Shown here one piece after another: positions 1-8,525 of a DNA stretch of 36,243 bases; within the stretch, counting starts at the first letter, position 1, and every line of letters starts with the position of its first letter. The stretch is taken from the NCBI GenBank assembly GCA_937892525.1, contig CALAEV010000019.1, positions 1-36,243 of the forward strand. The letters are read 5' to 3'. Source of the DNA: an uncultured Clostridia bacterium. Lineage in GTDB: Bacteria; Bacillota; Clostridia; Oscillospirales; Acutalibacteraceae. A program made the position numbers and the translations under genes. Below the pieces are notes generated by a model. That model searched no databases, had not been told where the DNA came from, and was given only the letters and a program-made list of their open reading frames with translations.

Positions 1-152
1 CCGATATAAATTTCTATGTAGGCAGAGCTATCAACCCTGCTCATCAGAATCCCGACTTGCCTATAAATTTCAATATCAAAATGAATCTTGTTGAGGAACT
101 TTCAAAGTCCCTTAAAAAGATGGGCAAAAGAATAAAAGTAAGTTATTTCTAA
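1..152 (+). CDS. C-terminal end of an unidentified protein (5' truncated by window edge)
   Basis: Reading frame 3 is open from the window edge to a TAA at 150-152 and gives about 49 residues ending in KKMGKRIKVSYF. The tail is rich in Lys and looks like the end of a soluble domain. I do not recognise the family. Its stop lies 12 nt before the hydrogenase start, and the hydrogenase ribosome site (AAGGAG at 151-156) begins on its stop codon, so the two are probably co-transcribed. Confidence 0.6.
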   Translation, partial: DINFYVGRAINPAHQNPDLPINFNIKMNLVEELSKSLKKMGKRIKVSYF

Positions 153-164
153 GGAGATGACATT

Positions 165-1586
165 ATGAGAAAATTTGATACAAAAGTGCAGTATCTTAAA
201 TATAAAGTATTGCGTGAAGTCGCAAAACACAGTTGGAATGACACTCTTATTGAGAATCTTTGGGATATTCCAAAAACAATTTCTCCGGGTAAAGAGCCAA
301 CTATGAGATGTTGCGTTTATAAAGAAAGAGCAATTCTTAGTGAGCGTATAAAACTTGCAATGGGTGGCGATAAGGAAAACCATAATATTATCGAAGTCAT
401 CGATATCGCTTGTGACGAATGCCCTGCAGCAGGATATGAAGTAACAGATTCCTGCCGTGGTTGCCTTGCTCATAGATGTGAAGATGTTTGTAAGCGTGGT
501 GCGATTTCATTTGACCATAATCACGTGGCACATATTGATAAATCAAAATGTGTTGAATGTGGTCAGTGTGCAAAGGTTTGTCCTTTTGCTGCTATTGTAA
601 ACCGTAAACGCCCCTGTCAGAATGCTTGTAAAGTTAAAGCAATTTCAATTAACGACAATAATGCCGCAGCAATTGATAATAATAAATGTATACAATGTGG
701 TGCCTGTGTATATCAGTGTCCATTCGGTGCTATTAGTGACAAGTCATATATACTTAATGTTATCGATATTATTAAGAAAAGTCAGAATAACGAAAAATAT
801 AAGGTGTATGCAGTTGTTGCTCCTTCAATTTCCAGCCAGTTTACTTATGCGAAGCTGGGTCAGGTAATTAGCGGACTTAAAGAACTTGGCTTTTATACTG
901 TTGTTGAAGCAGCTCTTGGTGCTGATATGGTTGCAATGCAGGAGTCAAAAGAACTCAGTGAAAAAGAATTCTTAACAAGCTCATGCTGTCCTGCATTTGT
1001 GCAATATATAAAATCTTCATTCCCAACACTTTTACCTAATGTTTCACATAATTTGTCACCAATGGCAATGCTTGCAAAGTACATAAAGGAAACCAGTGAA
1101 AATGCAAAGGTAGTTTTCATTGGCCCTTGTACTGCTAAAAAAGCTGAGGCACAGCTTGAATCCGTTAAACCTTATGTTGACAGTGTTCTTACATTTGAAG
1201 AGCTTCAGGCACTCTTTGACAGCAAAGATATTGATATTACGACACTTCCTGAAGATGTACTTGATAACGCATCATATTTCGGCAGGATTTTTGCCCGTTC
1301 AGGCGGTCTTTCAGATGCAGTTAAACAAGCACTCGATGAACAGAAAATTGATTTCACAGTAAAACCTGCCATATGTGATGGCATTGAAGCTTGTAAGGTA
1401 GCACTTCTTAAAAAAAGTAAGAATGTTCTTGATGCAAACTTTATTGAGGGTATGGCTTGTGTCGGAGGTTGTATCGGTGGTGCAGGATGCCTTACTCACG
1501 GCGAAAAGAATAAAGCTCAAGTAGATGATTACGGTAGAGAAGCGTTTGAAAAAACAATCTCTGATGCCGTAGCAGTAATTAAATAA
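165..1586 (+). CDS. Monomeric [FeFe] hydrogenase, group B type, with ferredoxin-like N-terminus
   Basis: This 473-residue protein should catalyse reversible H2 oxidation/proton reduction in the cytoplasm, exchanging electrons with ferredoxin. A Cys-rich N-terminal part (Cys97/100/105/109, Cys129/132/135/139 and Cys175/178/181/185, plus Cys151/155) fits several [4Fe-4S] clusters. The H-cluster motifs follow: TSSCCPAF (271-278), IGPCTAKKAE (319-328) and EGMACVGGCIGG (428-439). The form TSCCPAF instead of TSCCPxW, and the GPC L2 motif, are typical of group B rather than group A enzymes. An additional CC pair at 49-50 and CDEC at 83-86 precede the clusters. The ribosome site AAGGAG sits 8 nt before the ATG. 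No maturase (HydE/F/G) or partner subunit is adjacent, and a terminator follows. Family assignment is secure. Direction of catalysis and in vivo partner are inference. Confidence 0.93.
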   Translation: MRKFDTKVQYLKYKVLREVAKHSWNDTLIENLWDIPKTISPGKEPTMRCCVYKERAILSERIKLAMGGDKENHNIIEVIDIACDECPAAGYEVTDSCRGCLAHRCEDVCKRGAISFDHNHVAHIDKSKCVECGQCAKVCPFAAIVNRKRPCQNACKVKAISINDNNAAAIDNNKCIQCGACVYQCPFGAISDKSYILNVIDIIKKSQNNEKYKVYAVVAPSISSQFTYAKLGQVISGLKELGFYTVVEAALGADMVAMQESKELSEKEFLTSSCCPAFVQYIKSSFPTLLPNVSHNLSPMAMLAKYIKETSENAKVVFIGPCTAKKAEAQLESVKPYVDSVLTFEELQALFDSKDIDITTLPEDVLDNASYFGRIFARSGGLSDAVKQALDEQKIDFTVKPAICDGIEACKVALLKKSKNVLDANFIEGMACVGGCIGGAGCLTHGEKNKAQVDDYGREAFEKTISDAVAVIK

Positions 1587-1609
1587 ATAAAAAATAGTCT
1601 CCCAAGTGA

Positions 1610-1656
1610 CCTGTCTTTGCGTTTTTTCTTGTTTTCTTTGCAAAGGCAGGTTTTAT
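1610..1656 (+). terminator. Intrinsic terminator after the hydrogenase gene
   Basis: CCTGTCTTTGC (1610-1620) pairs with GCAAAGGCAGG (1640-1650) with one G-T wobble across a 19-nt T-rich loop. It is followed by TTTTATTATT. It lies 23 nt after the hydrogenase stop. Confidence 0.75.
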
Positions 1657-1823
1657 TATTATATAAATGAAAATGGCAATTGCAACGCTATCTCCAAAAC
1701 GAAGAATTGTATCAAATAGCATTGTCAAGGCCAAAACAGATACCGCTGTTGATACAATCGTGTCGACAGCGGTATCGTTATTTTGCCGTTAAAAATATAG
1801 ACAGAATAAGCACTCATAAAAAT
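1657..1823. other. Intergenic stretch with an isolated strong hairpin (1739-1776)
   Basis: Between two terminators lies 167 bp without a credible gene. GATACCGCTGTTGA (1739-1752) pairs with TCGACAGCGGTATC (1763-1776) with one wobble and a 10-nt loop, followed by GTTATTTTG. A 41-codon ATG frame (1667-1792) crosses it but lacks a ribosome site. The hairpin could be a back-up terminator or a small RNA end. Its role is not determinable here. Confidence 0.4.
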
Positions 1824-1866
1824 AAGCGTTGCATTTGGGGAATTAACAATCCCTAGTGCAACGCTT
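1824..1866. terminator. Bidirectional terminator at the end of the V-ATPase operon
   Basis: AAGCGTTGCA (1824-1833) and TGCAACGCTT (1857-1866) form a perfect 10-bp stem. The plus-strand side is followed by TTTTT. The minus-strand side reads into ATTTTTATG, so it can stop the ATPase operon (minus) and any plus-strand read-through. It starts 26 nt after the ntpK stop. Confidence 0.75.
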
Positions 1867-1892
1867 TTTGATTATATAGATTACTTTTTGAT

Positions 1893-2318
1893 TTATCCAA
1901 GTGCAACCATGCTGAAAACAAGTGCAAACAAAGCAACTGTTTCACAAAGACCGACTACTGTGATGTATTGTGAGAAGCCTTTGCCTGTTTCAGCCAATGC
2001 GTCTGCACCTGCTGCACCTGCTTTGCCTTGGAACACTGCCGAGAAAGCCATAGCAAGACCTGATGCGATACCAAGACCAATCAAAAATGCAGGGTCTGCT
2101 GTTGAAGATTTCATCTGTTGCATCAAAAGAAAACCGTAAATTGTCTGTGTAAGAGGTGCACCAGCAAAAACTGTAAGAATGAATGGTGCTGCCTTATTAC
2201 TCATATAGCATTTTTTCCATGCACCAATTGATGCCTGACCAGCAATACCAATACCGATTGCTGAACCAATCGCAGCAATACCCATAGCTAAAGATGTTCC
2301 TAATAATCCGAAATTCAT
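1893..2318 (-). CDS. ntpK: V-type ATP synthase subunit K (membrane rotor proteolipid)
   Basis: The 141-residue protein has four hydrophobic helices forming two hairpins, the duplicated proteolipid of the V-ATPase rotor ring. The ion carboxylate is Glu126 in GLCETVALFA. Thr57-Gln58 (PLTQTIYGF) and Gln97 (VFQGKAG) occupy the places of the Na+ ligands Thr64, Gln65 and Gln110 of Enterococcus hirae NtpK. The Gln97-Glu126 spacing (29) equals that of Gln110-Glu139. This suggests Na+ rather than H+ coupling; that is inference by motif, not shown. The first hairpin lacks its own carboxylate, as in other V-type K subunits. A clear AAGGAG precedes the ATG. It is the last gene of the operon, 20 nt after ntpI. 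Confidence 0.95.
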   Translation of the reverse strand: MNFGLLGTSLAMGIAAIGSAIGIGIAGQASIGAWKKCYMSNKAAPFILTVFAGAPLTQTIYGFLLMQQMKSSTADPAFLIGLGIASGLAMAFSAVFQGKAGAAGADALAETGKGFSQYITVVGLCETVALFALVFSMVALG

Positions 2319-2338
2319 AATTATTCTCCTTCGTGATT

Positions 2339-4261
2339 TTAATCTATTTGTTCATTAAATGGTTTAAATTTATGTCCACTCCAGGACATATCAAGATGCG
2401 ATGAAAATTCTAAAGTATTAAGTCTAATACCGTGAACGATAACAGACAAAACATTTAATATCATATTAAGTCCGTGACCGAATACAAGAAGTATAATCGC
2501 AATAATCATAAACAAGAAGTTTCCAAGTAATGGACCTGCCAACTCGTTTACAGTAGCAGCAATGGCAGCCCCTGCAAGTCCAACAGCCCAAAGGCGTATA
2601 TAGGAAACTATATCCGAGAAAACATTAACTACACCAAGCAAAACTGAAACAATGTTTTTAAGGCTTTCAAGTATAGATTTTATAATGTTTCCTTCAAAAT
2701 TTGAGAATACAAAGCTTAATACAAAGCCTAAACCTATAAGGATAAGTGCAACAGTACCTACCGGAATACCACTTATTACAAGTGAGAAACTGAATACTTC
2801 AGGATTTACAACAAGGCTTAATACAAGATAGTAAATTCCAAAAAGTTGAAGTATTGAGCCGATGTCACCAAGCATTTTAAGTGATTTTTTGTTTCTGATT
2901 GCACCTTTTATATGTGCTACAGTCAACTGTATAAGAGCCAGCGAGAAACAGAAAATCTGTAAATTTTGTGCTGTTGTAAGTCCCACTTCACCTTGTGTCC
3001 AGAACGGATGCCATATTTTGTCTTCATAAACATTTGAAATTACAGGAATTGACAAATTTTGAAGCCATTCAGGTATTTGTTCAGGAGAAAGTCCAAACCA
3101 AGTGCAGGTGAGTGTGCCCCATAATATGGTTGATAAGCCAAAAAGTCCAACAAGTAAGAATGTTGGTGAAACTGTTTTCTTTGCAACAAGTGATTTGATA
3201 ATTGGTATGGCAGCAACTGCACAAATGAGCAATCCGTATCCGCCGTCACCAAAAATTATACCAAAGAAAATAAGAATAAATCCCAAGAACCAACCTGATA
3301 TGTCATATTCAAAGTATCCTGGAACTGCACCTAAAAAGTCAGTTAACGGATAAATAAGACTTACAAACTTATTATTTTTAAGTTTGGTTGGTACATCGTC
3401 TTCTTCAGTTGGGTCTTCAATAAGAAGTCCCCAAGAATTTGATTTTGCAGTTTCTTTTAATTTTTCAAGGTTTTCTGTTTCAATATACCCTTTGAAATAT
3501 GCAACTGAAACATTTTTGCTGTTATCTTCTGATAACTTTTCATCTGCCATACCGGTTGCATAAATCTCAAATTCAATTTCCTTTTCACAGGCTTTCACTG
3601 CATTTTTAAGTGCGTTTGTGTAATTGTTGTAAGAAAGAATTTTTTCGTCTATGGATTTAATTTTGTCGCTAAGTTCTATAACTTTTTGTCGCATTTCTTC
3701 AGTAGATATCTGTGGCAACTCTAACTTGTAGCTATTGAGTGAAGCAACAAGTTCGTTTTCACCGTCCAATCCTGAATTAATCAACATACATTTTACAGAA
3801 TTTTTATTTGCACTTAGCTTAACGGTTTTTACACACTCACTCAAAGACTCGTATTCCTTTTTAGGCATTTGATAAAATGAAACATCAACGCCTTTTGCTA
3901 CTAAATCTTTGATACTTGCAGGGTTAAGTTCACCCCAACTTTTAAGTCGTTCAAGTTCTGAATTAAGGGCGATTGCTTCTGCTTGACAATTTTTTCTTTC
4001 ATCTGTTAAAGAAGATATCTCCTTCGCAATATTCAACGCATCATTAAGACTTAATGTTTCGCTCTCAGTACTTTTTTTGTTTCCTAGAGTGAAAACTGCA
4101 TTTTCAAGCAAAGAAATTTGTTCTTTAAGTTCACTTAAACGTTCGCCGGAACCTTCGGCTATTTCAATATGAATCATCCCAAGTTTACGAAGCTTTTTAA
4201 GTGTTTCTGTTTTTTTGTCTCCCATAATTACAAGAGAAACTTTTTTCATAGGAACTATCAT
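2339..4261 (-). CDS. ntpI: V-type ATP synthase subunit I (stator/ion channel, a-subunit homologue)
   Basis: This 640-residue protein has the two-part layout of V-ATPase subunit a/I. The N-terminal ~310 residues are soluble with coiled-coil stretches (peripheral stalk binding). The C-terminal ~320 residues are hydrophobic with about seven to eight membrane helices. The essential channel arginine is visible as Arg556 in SYIRLWAVGLAGAAIAA, facing the carboxylate of subunit K. The C-terminal segment with LVFGHGLNMILNVLSV and HGIRLNTLEF is also characteristic of the family. Its ATG overlaps the ntpD stop by four bases (ATGA), indicating translational coupling. Length is normal for bacterial I subunits. 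Confidence 0.95.
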   Translation of the reverse strand: MIVPMKKVSLVIMGDKKTETLKKLRKLGMIHIEIAEGSGERLSELKEQISLLENAVFTLGNKKSTESETLSLNDALNIAKEISSLTDERKNCQAEAIALNSELERLKSWGELNPASIKDLVAKGVDVSFYQMPKKEYESLSECVKTVKLSANKNSVKCMLINSGLDGENELVASLNSYKLELPQISTEEMRQKVIELSDKIKSIDEKILSYNNYTNALKNAVKACEKEIEFEIYATGMADEKLSEDNSKNVSVAYFKGYIETENLEKLKETAKSNSWGLLIEDPTEEDDVPTKLKNNKFVSLIYPLTDFLGAVPGYFEYDISGWFLGFILIFFGIIFGDGGYGLLICAVAAIPIIKSLVAKKTVSPTFLLVGLFGLSTILWGTLTCTWFGLSPEQIPEWLQNLSIPVISNVYEDKIWHPFWTQGEVGLTTAQNLQIFCFSLALIQLTVAHIKGAIRNKKSLKMLGDIGSILQLFGIYYLVLSLVVNPEVFSFSLVISGIPVGTVALILIGLGFVLSFVFSNFEGNIIKSILESLKNIVSVLLGVVNVFSDIVSYIRLWAVGLAGAAIAATVNELAGPLLGNFLFMIIAIILLVFGHGLNMILNVLSVIVHGIRLNTLEFSSHLDMSWSGHKFKPFNEQID

Positions 4262-4890
4262 AATGCGTAAACCTCCTTTTTGGAAGCCTCAGCATTACGT
4301 TGTGCGATTTTTCGTTTTGATATTTTTGAACGAACTACGGCACTAACCTGTTGGTCTGCCATATAAATTGAAATCTTTTTAATATTTTGTTGAGTTTCAG
4401 GGATTTTTACCTTTTCAAATAAGTTGACTCTTTGAGATGTTGCAAGAAGCTCTGCACTCAAAAGTCGTACTTGTTCATCTAACACTTCAGCCTCCAAATC
4501 AAGTGACATTGCTTTTTCCATATGGTTTGCAGCAATATCGACCCAAAGAGGTGTTTCGTACAAGTCATAGTTACCTCTTGAAAAGTCTGCACCCTCATAA
4601 GTTGGAATGGTAACACCTGCAATATTTCCTTTTCCTTTACGAATATTGCTTACGGTGATTATTCCATCTGGGAATACATCCTTTTCACTGAAAACAGCAA
4701 TCCAATCTCTAAAACCTTTTTCAAGGCTTTCTTTTTCGTTTCTTACTGCTTTAGCTTTAGCTTCTATTGTACGAATTTCTGCTTGAAGCTGTTGTTTTTT
4801 AAGTGTCAGAGTAGGCAAATATCTTTGGTACATTTTAAGTGCGTCTTTTTGTACCTTTAACTCATTTTTTGTTAGTTTGATTTTTGCCAA
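4258..4890 (-). CDS. ntpD: V-type ATP synthase subunit D (central rotor shaft)
   Basis: The 210-residue protein is mostly two long helices: an N-terminal coiled coil (about 5-70, KIKLTKNELKVQKDALKMYQ) and a C-terminal one (about 130-205). This is the gamma-like shaft that turns inside the A3B3 head. The start is a TTG at 4888-4890, preceded by GGAGG nine bases upstream; no ATG fits better, because the family-typical start MAKIKLTK falls exactly on this TTG. It begins 14 nt after the ntpB stop, and its own stop overlaps the ntpI start. Confidence 0.93.
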   Translation of the reverse strand: MAKIKLTKNELKVQKDALKMYQRYLPTLTLKKQQLQAEIRTIEAKAKAVRNEKESLEKGFRDWIAVFSEKDVFPDGIITVSNIRKGKGNIAGVTIPTYEGADFSRGNYDLYETPLWVDIAANHMEKAMSLDLEAEVLDEQVRLLSAELLATSQRVNLFEKVKIPETQQNIKKISIYMADQQVSAVVRSKISKRKIAQRNAEASKKEVYAL

Positions 4891-4904
4891 AACTACAGTC
4901 CTCC

Positions 4905-6203
4905 TTACTTAGGCCAAAATTCATCAGTAAGGTCTGACTTTATACCGGTTTCATCTTTCTGGAAACACTCTGCTAAAATTTCCCAACCTAAATCAAGTGA
5001 TTGCTCAAGAGATAGGTTAACTGATAAGTCCATCATCTTGTTTTCAAAAAGATTACCGTATTTAAGGAGTTTTTCATCCCATTTGTTCATTGAAAAGCCC
5101 ATATTCTTCTTTTCTAATGTTTCTTTGTATGAAGAATACAGACGAATCATGCCGTCCATAAGCGCTCTATGGTCTTTTCTTGTTTTACCGTTGACATTTT
5201 GTTTAAGTCTTGATAGAGAACCGAAAGGTTCAATACGACCCCCCTTAAGATAATACTGCCCCTCAGTAATATAACCTGTATTATCTGGCACAGGGTGTGT
5301 AACATCGTCACCAGGCATAGTGGTAACTGCAAGAACAGTAACTGAACCTGAATTTGCAAAGTCAACAGCTTTTTCATAACGAGCAGCCAACTGTGAATAA
5401 AGGTCACCCGGATAACCACGGTTAGATGGAACTTGTTCCTGAGTGATTGCAATTTCTTTCATAGCATCGGCAAAGTTTGTCATATCAGTAAGAAGAACCA
5501 ATACGTCTTTATCCTGCAAAGCAAATTGCTCGGCAACAGCCAACACCATATCAGGAATCATCATACATTCAACAGTAGGGTCAGAGGCAGTATGAATAAA
5601 CATAACAGTTTTGCTCAATGCACCACCCTGAGAGAGTTCATCCTTGAAATAAAGGAAGTCGTCGTATTTAAGTCCCATACCACCAAGAATAATTACATCT
5701 GCTTCTGCCTGCATGGCAATACGAGCAAGAAGTTGGTTGTATGGTTCACCTGAAATTGAGAATATAGGCAATTTTTGTGACACAACCAATGTGTTGAACA
5801 TATCTATCATTGGAATATTTGTTCTCATCATTCGGTTAGCAAGAATACGTTTAGTTGGGTTAACAGATGGTCCACCAACAGGCTTCATATTTTCTGTAAG
5901 TGCAGGCCCCTTATCTCTTGGTTCACCTGAACCGTTAAAAATACGACCCAGCAAATCTTCGCTGAACGAAACACGCATTTCACGACCTAAAAAACGGACT
6001 TCGTCACCTGTAGAAACACCTTGACCACCTGCAAAAACCTGAAGGGAAACAATATCTCCCTCAATTTTGTTAACCTGTGCAAGTGATTTGCCAAAACGAG
6101 TGTTAATTTGCGCTAATTCCTTATATTGAACATTGCTTGCTCTTACAGTAATAACGTTACCGGTGATTGATTCAATTCGATTAAAGACTTTATTCATTTT
6201 CAC
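4905..6203 (-). CDS. ntpB: V-type ATP synthase subunit B (regulatory nucleotide-binding subunit)
   Basis: The 432-residue protein aligns by eye with V/A-ATPase B subunits. It has an N-terminal beta barrel, a central domain with FSISGEPYNQLLARIAMQAE where active subunits have a P-loop, the MIPDMVLAVAEQFA and LLTDMTNFADAMKEI segments, and the SRL...GKTRKDHRALMDG region that supplies residues to the neighbouring A-subunit site. A canonical Walker A is absent, as expected for B. At 432 residues it is slightly shorter than many B subunits (about 460). ATG overlaps the ntpA stop (ATGA), so A and B are translationally coupled for equal stoichiometry. Confidence 0.95.
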   Translation of the reverse strand: MKMNKVFNRIESITGNVITVRASNVQYKELAQINTRFGKSLAQVNKIEGDIVSLQVFAGGQGVSTGDEVRFLGREMRVSFSEDLLGRIFNGSGEPRDKGPALTENMKPVGGPSVNPTKRILANRMMRTNIPMIDMFNTLVVSQKLPIFSISGEPYNQLLARIAMQAEADVIILGGMGLKYDDFLYFKDELSQGGALSKTVMFIHTASDPTVECMMIPDMVLAVAEQFALQDKDVLVLLTDMTNFADAMKEIAITQEQVPSNRGYPGDLYSQLAARYEKAVDFANSGSVTVLAVTTMPGDDVTHPVPDNTGYITEGQYYLKGGRIEPFGSLSRLKQNVNGKTRKDHRALMDGMIRLYSSYKETLEKKNMGFSMNKWDEKLLKYGNLFENKMMDLSVNLSLEQSLDLGWEILAECFQKDETGIKSDLTDEFWPK

Positions 6204-7969
6204 TCACCGTCCTTTAATAATTGCTCTGCTTCAAAGCCTAAATTACCATTTTTCTCTTTATATAATGCGTCAATTTCATTTTCAACATTTTTAAATTCAT
6301 CACTCTGGAATTCTGTATAGTTCCAGTCAATGAATTTCTGACGCATACGGTTAAGAAAACTACGAGCATCATCTTTATTGTCTATTTCATATTCACTACC
6401 TAAAATATTGATAAGCTTATCAGTAACATAGCGTTGGCGTAATGTTCCACAGTTTGCATCAACCAAATCAAAAGAGTTCTGTTGAAGATAAACTGCGTCA
6501 AGCATTTCAGCTTTAAGGTAAATAATGTAGTCGTAAATACTTGTACCTTCTTCACCAACAACTTTCATCATAGAACCAATTTCGTTTCCGTGGTAAAGAA
6601 TTTTTTTGCAATAATCAGATTTCTTGCCATCAATTACACTTTTGTATTTTGACCATGAAATAAGTGGGTCAATAGCAGGGTATTTTCTTGCATCTGAACG
6701 CTCACGTGACAATCCGTGGAAAGCGCCAACAACCTTAAGTGTTGCTTGTGTAACAGGCTCTTCAAAGTTACCACCGGCAGGGGATACAGTACCACCAATT
6801 GTAACAGAGCCAGTACTTCCGTCAGGCAAACGAACATAACCTGCTCGTTCATAGAATGCGGCAATATATGATTCAAGATATGCAGGGAAAGCCTCTTCAC
6901 CTGGAATTTCTTCAAGTCGGCCTGACATTTCTCGAAGTGCCTGTGCCCAACGAGATGTTGAGTCTGCGAGAAGGAGAACATTAAGTCCCATCTGACGATA
7001 ATACTCTGCAAGTGTTACAGAGGTATAAACTGATGCTTCACGAGAAGCAACCGGCATAGAAGAAGTATTACAAATAATAATTGTACGTTCCATAAGTGAA
7101 CGACCTGTTCTAGGGTCAGTAAGTTCAGGAAACTCAGTTAGTGTTTCAACAACTTCACCTGCACGCTCACCACAAGCAGCGATAATAACAATATCCACAT
7201 CTGCGTATTTAGAAGTTGTGTGCTGTAACACAGTTTTACCTGCACCAAATGGTCCGGGAGTGCAATATGTGCCACCCTTTGCAACAGGGAAGAAGGAGTC
7301 AATAAGACGTACCTTTGTTTCCATTGTTTCAACCGGTGCCAATCTTTCACTATAACATTTAACAGCACGTTTTACAGGCCACTTAAAAGACATAGAAACA
7401 GGGATTTCGCGACCACGCTCATCTGTTAATACTGCAACAGTTTCTTTTACTGTGTATTCGCCTTTTTCTACGATTGATTTTAATGTGTATTTCCCAAGAA
7501 GATAAAATGGAACAAAAATTTTGTGGGTAAATGGTCCTTCAGGAACTGTACCGATATATTCACCTGCGCGTAAAGTATCACCCACTTGTGCAGTAGGTGT
7601 AAACTCCCATTTTTTCTCAAGATTAAGTCCATCGGCATAAATTCCACGTTCCAAGAACCAGCCTGCCTGTTCAGCTAAAACAGGCAACGGATTTTGAAGG
7701 CCATCATAAACCTGACCTAACAATCCTGGACCAAGCTCTGCTGACAACATATCACCAGTGAAATTAACCTCGTCACCACACTTGATACCATCAGTCATTT
7801 CATAAACCTGAATTTGTGCGATATTACCTTTTATACGGATAACCTCACTTTTAAGTGATGTGTCACCAACTTTAACAAAGCAGATTTCATTCATTGAAAC
7901 ATTGCCCTGAAATTCAACTGACACAAGGTTACCGTTTATGCTTACAACCTTTCCTGTATTTTCGGTCAT
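6200..7969 (-). CDS. ntpA: V-type ATP synthase subunit A (catalytic)
   Basis: The 589-residue protein is the catalytic subunit. Walker A is GPFGAGKT (239-246), the GER catalytic glutamate motif is at 267-269, and the Walker B strand VLLLAD is at 331-336, followed by STSRWAQALREMSGRLEE. The extra bulge domain of A subunits (about 110-200, with KWEFTP and VPEGPFTHKI) is present, which separates it from F-type beta. Three copies hydrolyse or synthesise ATP in the A3B3 head on the cytoplasmic face. Its ATG shares one base with the stop of the DUF2764 gene (TAATG). Confidence 0.97.
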   Translation of the reverse strand: MTENTGKVVSINGNLVSVEFQGNVSMNEICFVKVGDTSLKSEVIRIKGNIAQIQVYEMTDGIKCGDEVNFTGDMLSAELGPGLLGQVYDGLQNPLPVLAEQAGWFLERGIYADGLNLEKKWEFTPTAQVGDTLRAGEYIGTVPEGPFTHKIFVPFYLLGKYTLKSIVEKGEYTVKETVAVLTDERGREIPVSMSFKWPVKRAVKCYSERLAPVETMETKVRLIDSFFPVAKGGTYCTPGPFGAGKTVLQHTTSKYADVDIVIIAACGERAGEVVETLTEFPELTDPRTGRSLMERTIIICNTSSMPVASREASVYTSVTLAEYYRQMGLNVLLLADSTSRWAQALREMSGRLEEIPGEEAFPAYLESYIAAFYERAGYVRLPDGSTGSVTIGGTVSPAGGNFEEPVTQATLKVVGAFHGLSRERSDARKYPAIDPLISWSKYKSVIDGKKSDYCKKILYHGNEIGSMMKVVGEEGTSIYDYIIYLKAEMLDAVYLQQNSFDLVDANCGTLRQRYVTDKLINILGSEYEIDNKDDARSFLNRMRQKFIDWNYTEFQSDEFKNVENEIDALYKEKNGNLGFEAEQLLKDGE

Positions 7970-8523
7970 TATTTAGCCTCCAGCCTATCTCCATTCATGA
8001 TGGAGTTGTAAATATTTCTATATGCGATTTCACCAGCGTTTGTGTCAAACTGTCTTATGTGCGAAATCAATTTTAATTTTAATCCATAATAATAAACAAA
8101 TTCCTCTGAAAAATTATCCATTGGTCTAAGAGTTTCCAGAAACTCTAAACGGTATGAATTAAGAAATTTTTCTGCGTCCATAGGACTTTCAATCTCTATT
8201 GCAGTATCTGCTATTTTTATAAGTTCATTTGACAATACATTGTTTTCAATATCAAATGACTTTTTCATTTTATCGGCTCTTACTTTTGCAAGAGCAAGAC
8301 GTAAATTACGTTCACCTTTGTTCCAATTTTCGATTACAAATGAACTTGATTTTTCGTAGGTCTTTGATGGTAAAAGGGTTATTTTATTAATTTCATTCTG
8401 TATCCTTTTACCTGAAAGCTCATTGCATAACTCAAAAAATCGTTCTTCAGTAATCGGCAACGGCATATTTTCACCAATTCCGTCCAAAGACGGTAACTGT
8501 GATATTAAATAGTATTCTGACAT
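7969..8523 (-). CDS. DUF2764-family V-ATPase operon protein (position of the C subunit)
   Basis: The 184-residue protein begins YYLISQLPSLDG, the signature of DUF2764, a family found almost only in V-ATPase operons of the E-x-A-B-D-I-K type (Bacteroidetes, Spirochaetes, Chlamydiae and some Clostridia). It is predicted to be all-helical, without a signal peptide or membrane segment. In the operon it occupies the place where other V-ATPases encode subunit C, the socket joining shaft and rotor ring, so a C-like structural role is plausible but unproven. It lies two nt after ntpE and overlaps ntpA by one base. Confidence 0.8.
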   Translation of the reverse strand: MSEYYLISQLPSLDGIGENMPLPITEERFFELCNELSGKRIQNEINKITLLPSKTYEKSSSFVIENWNKGERNLRLALAKVRADKMKKSFDIENNVLSNELIKIADTAIEIESPMDAEKFLNSYRLEFLETLRPMDNFSEEFVYYYGLKLKLISHIRQFDTNAGEIAYRNIYNSIMNGDRLEAK

Positions 8524-8525
8524 AA

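Noticed and set aside
1667..1792. 41-codon ORF (MKMAIATLSPKRR...)
   Set aside because: No ribosome site, lies just past a terminator and is crossed by a strong hairpin; not supported as a gene.
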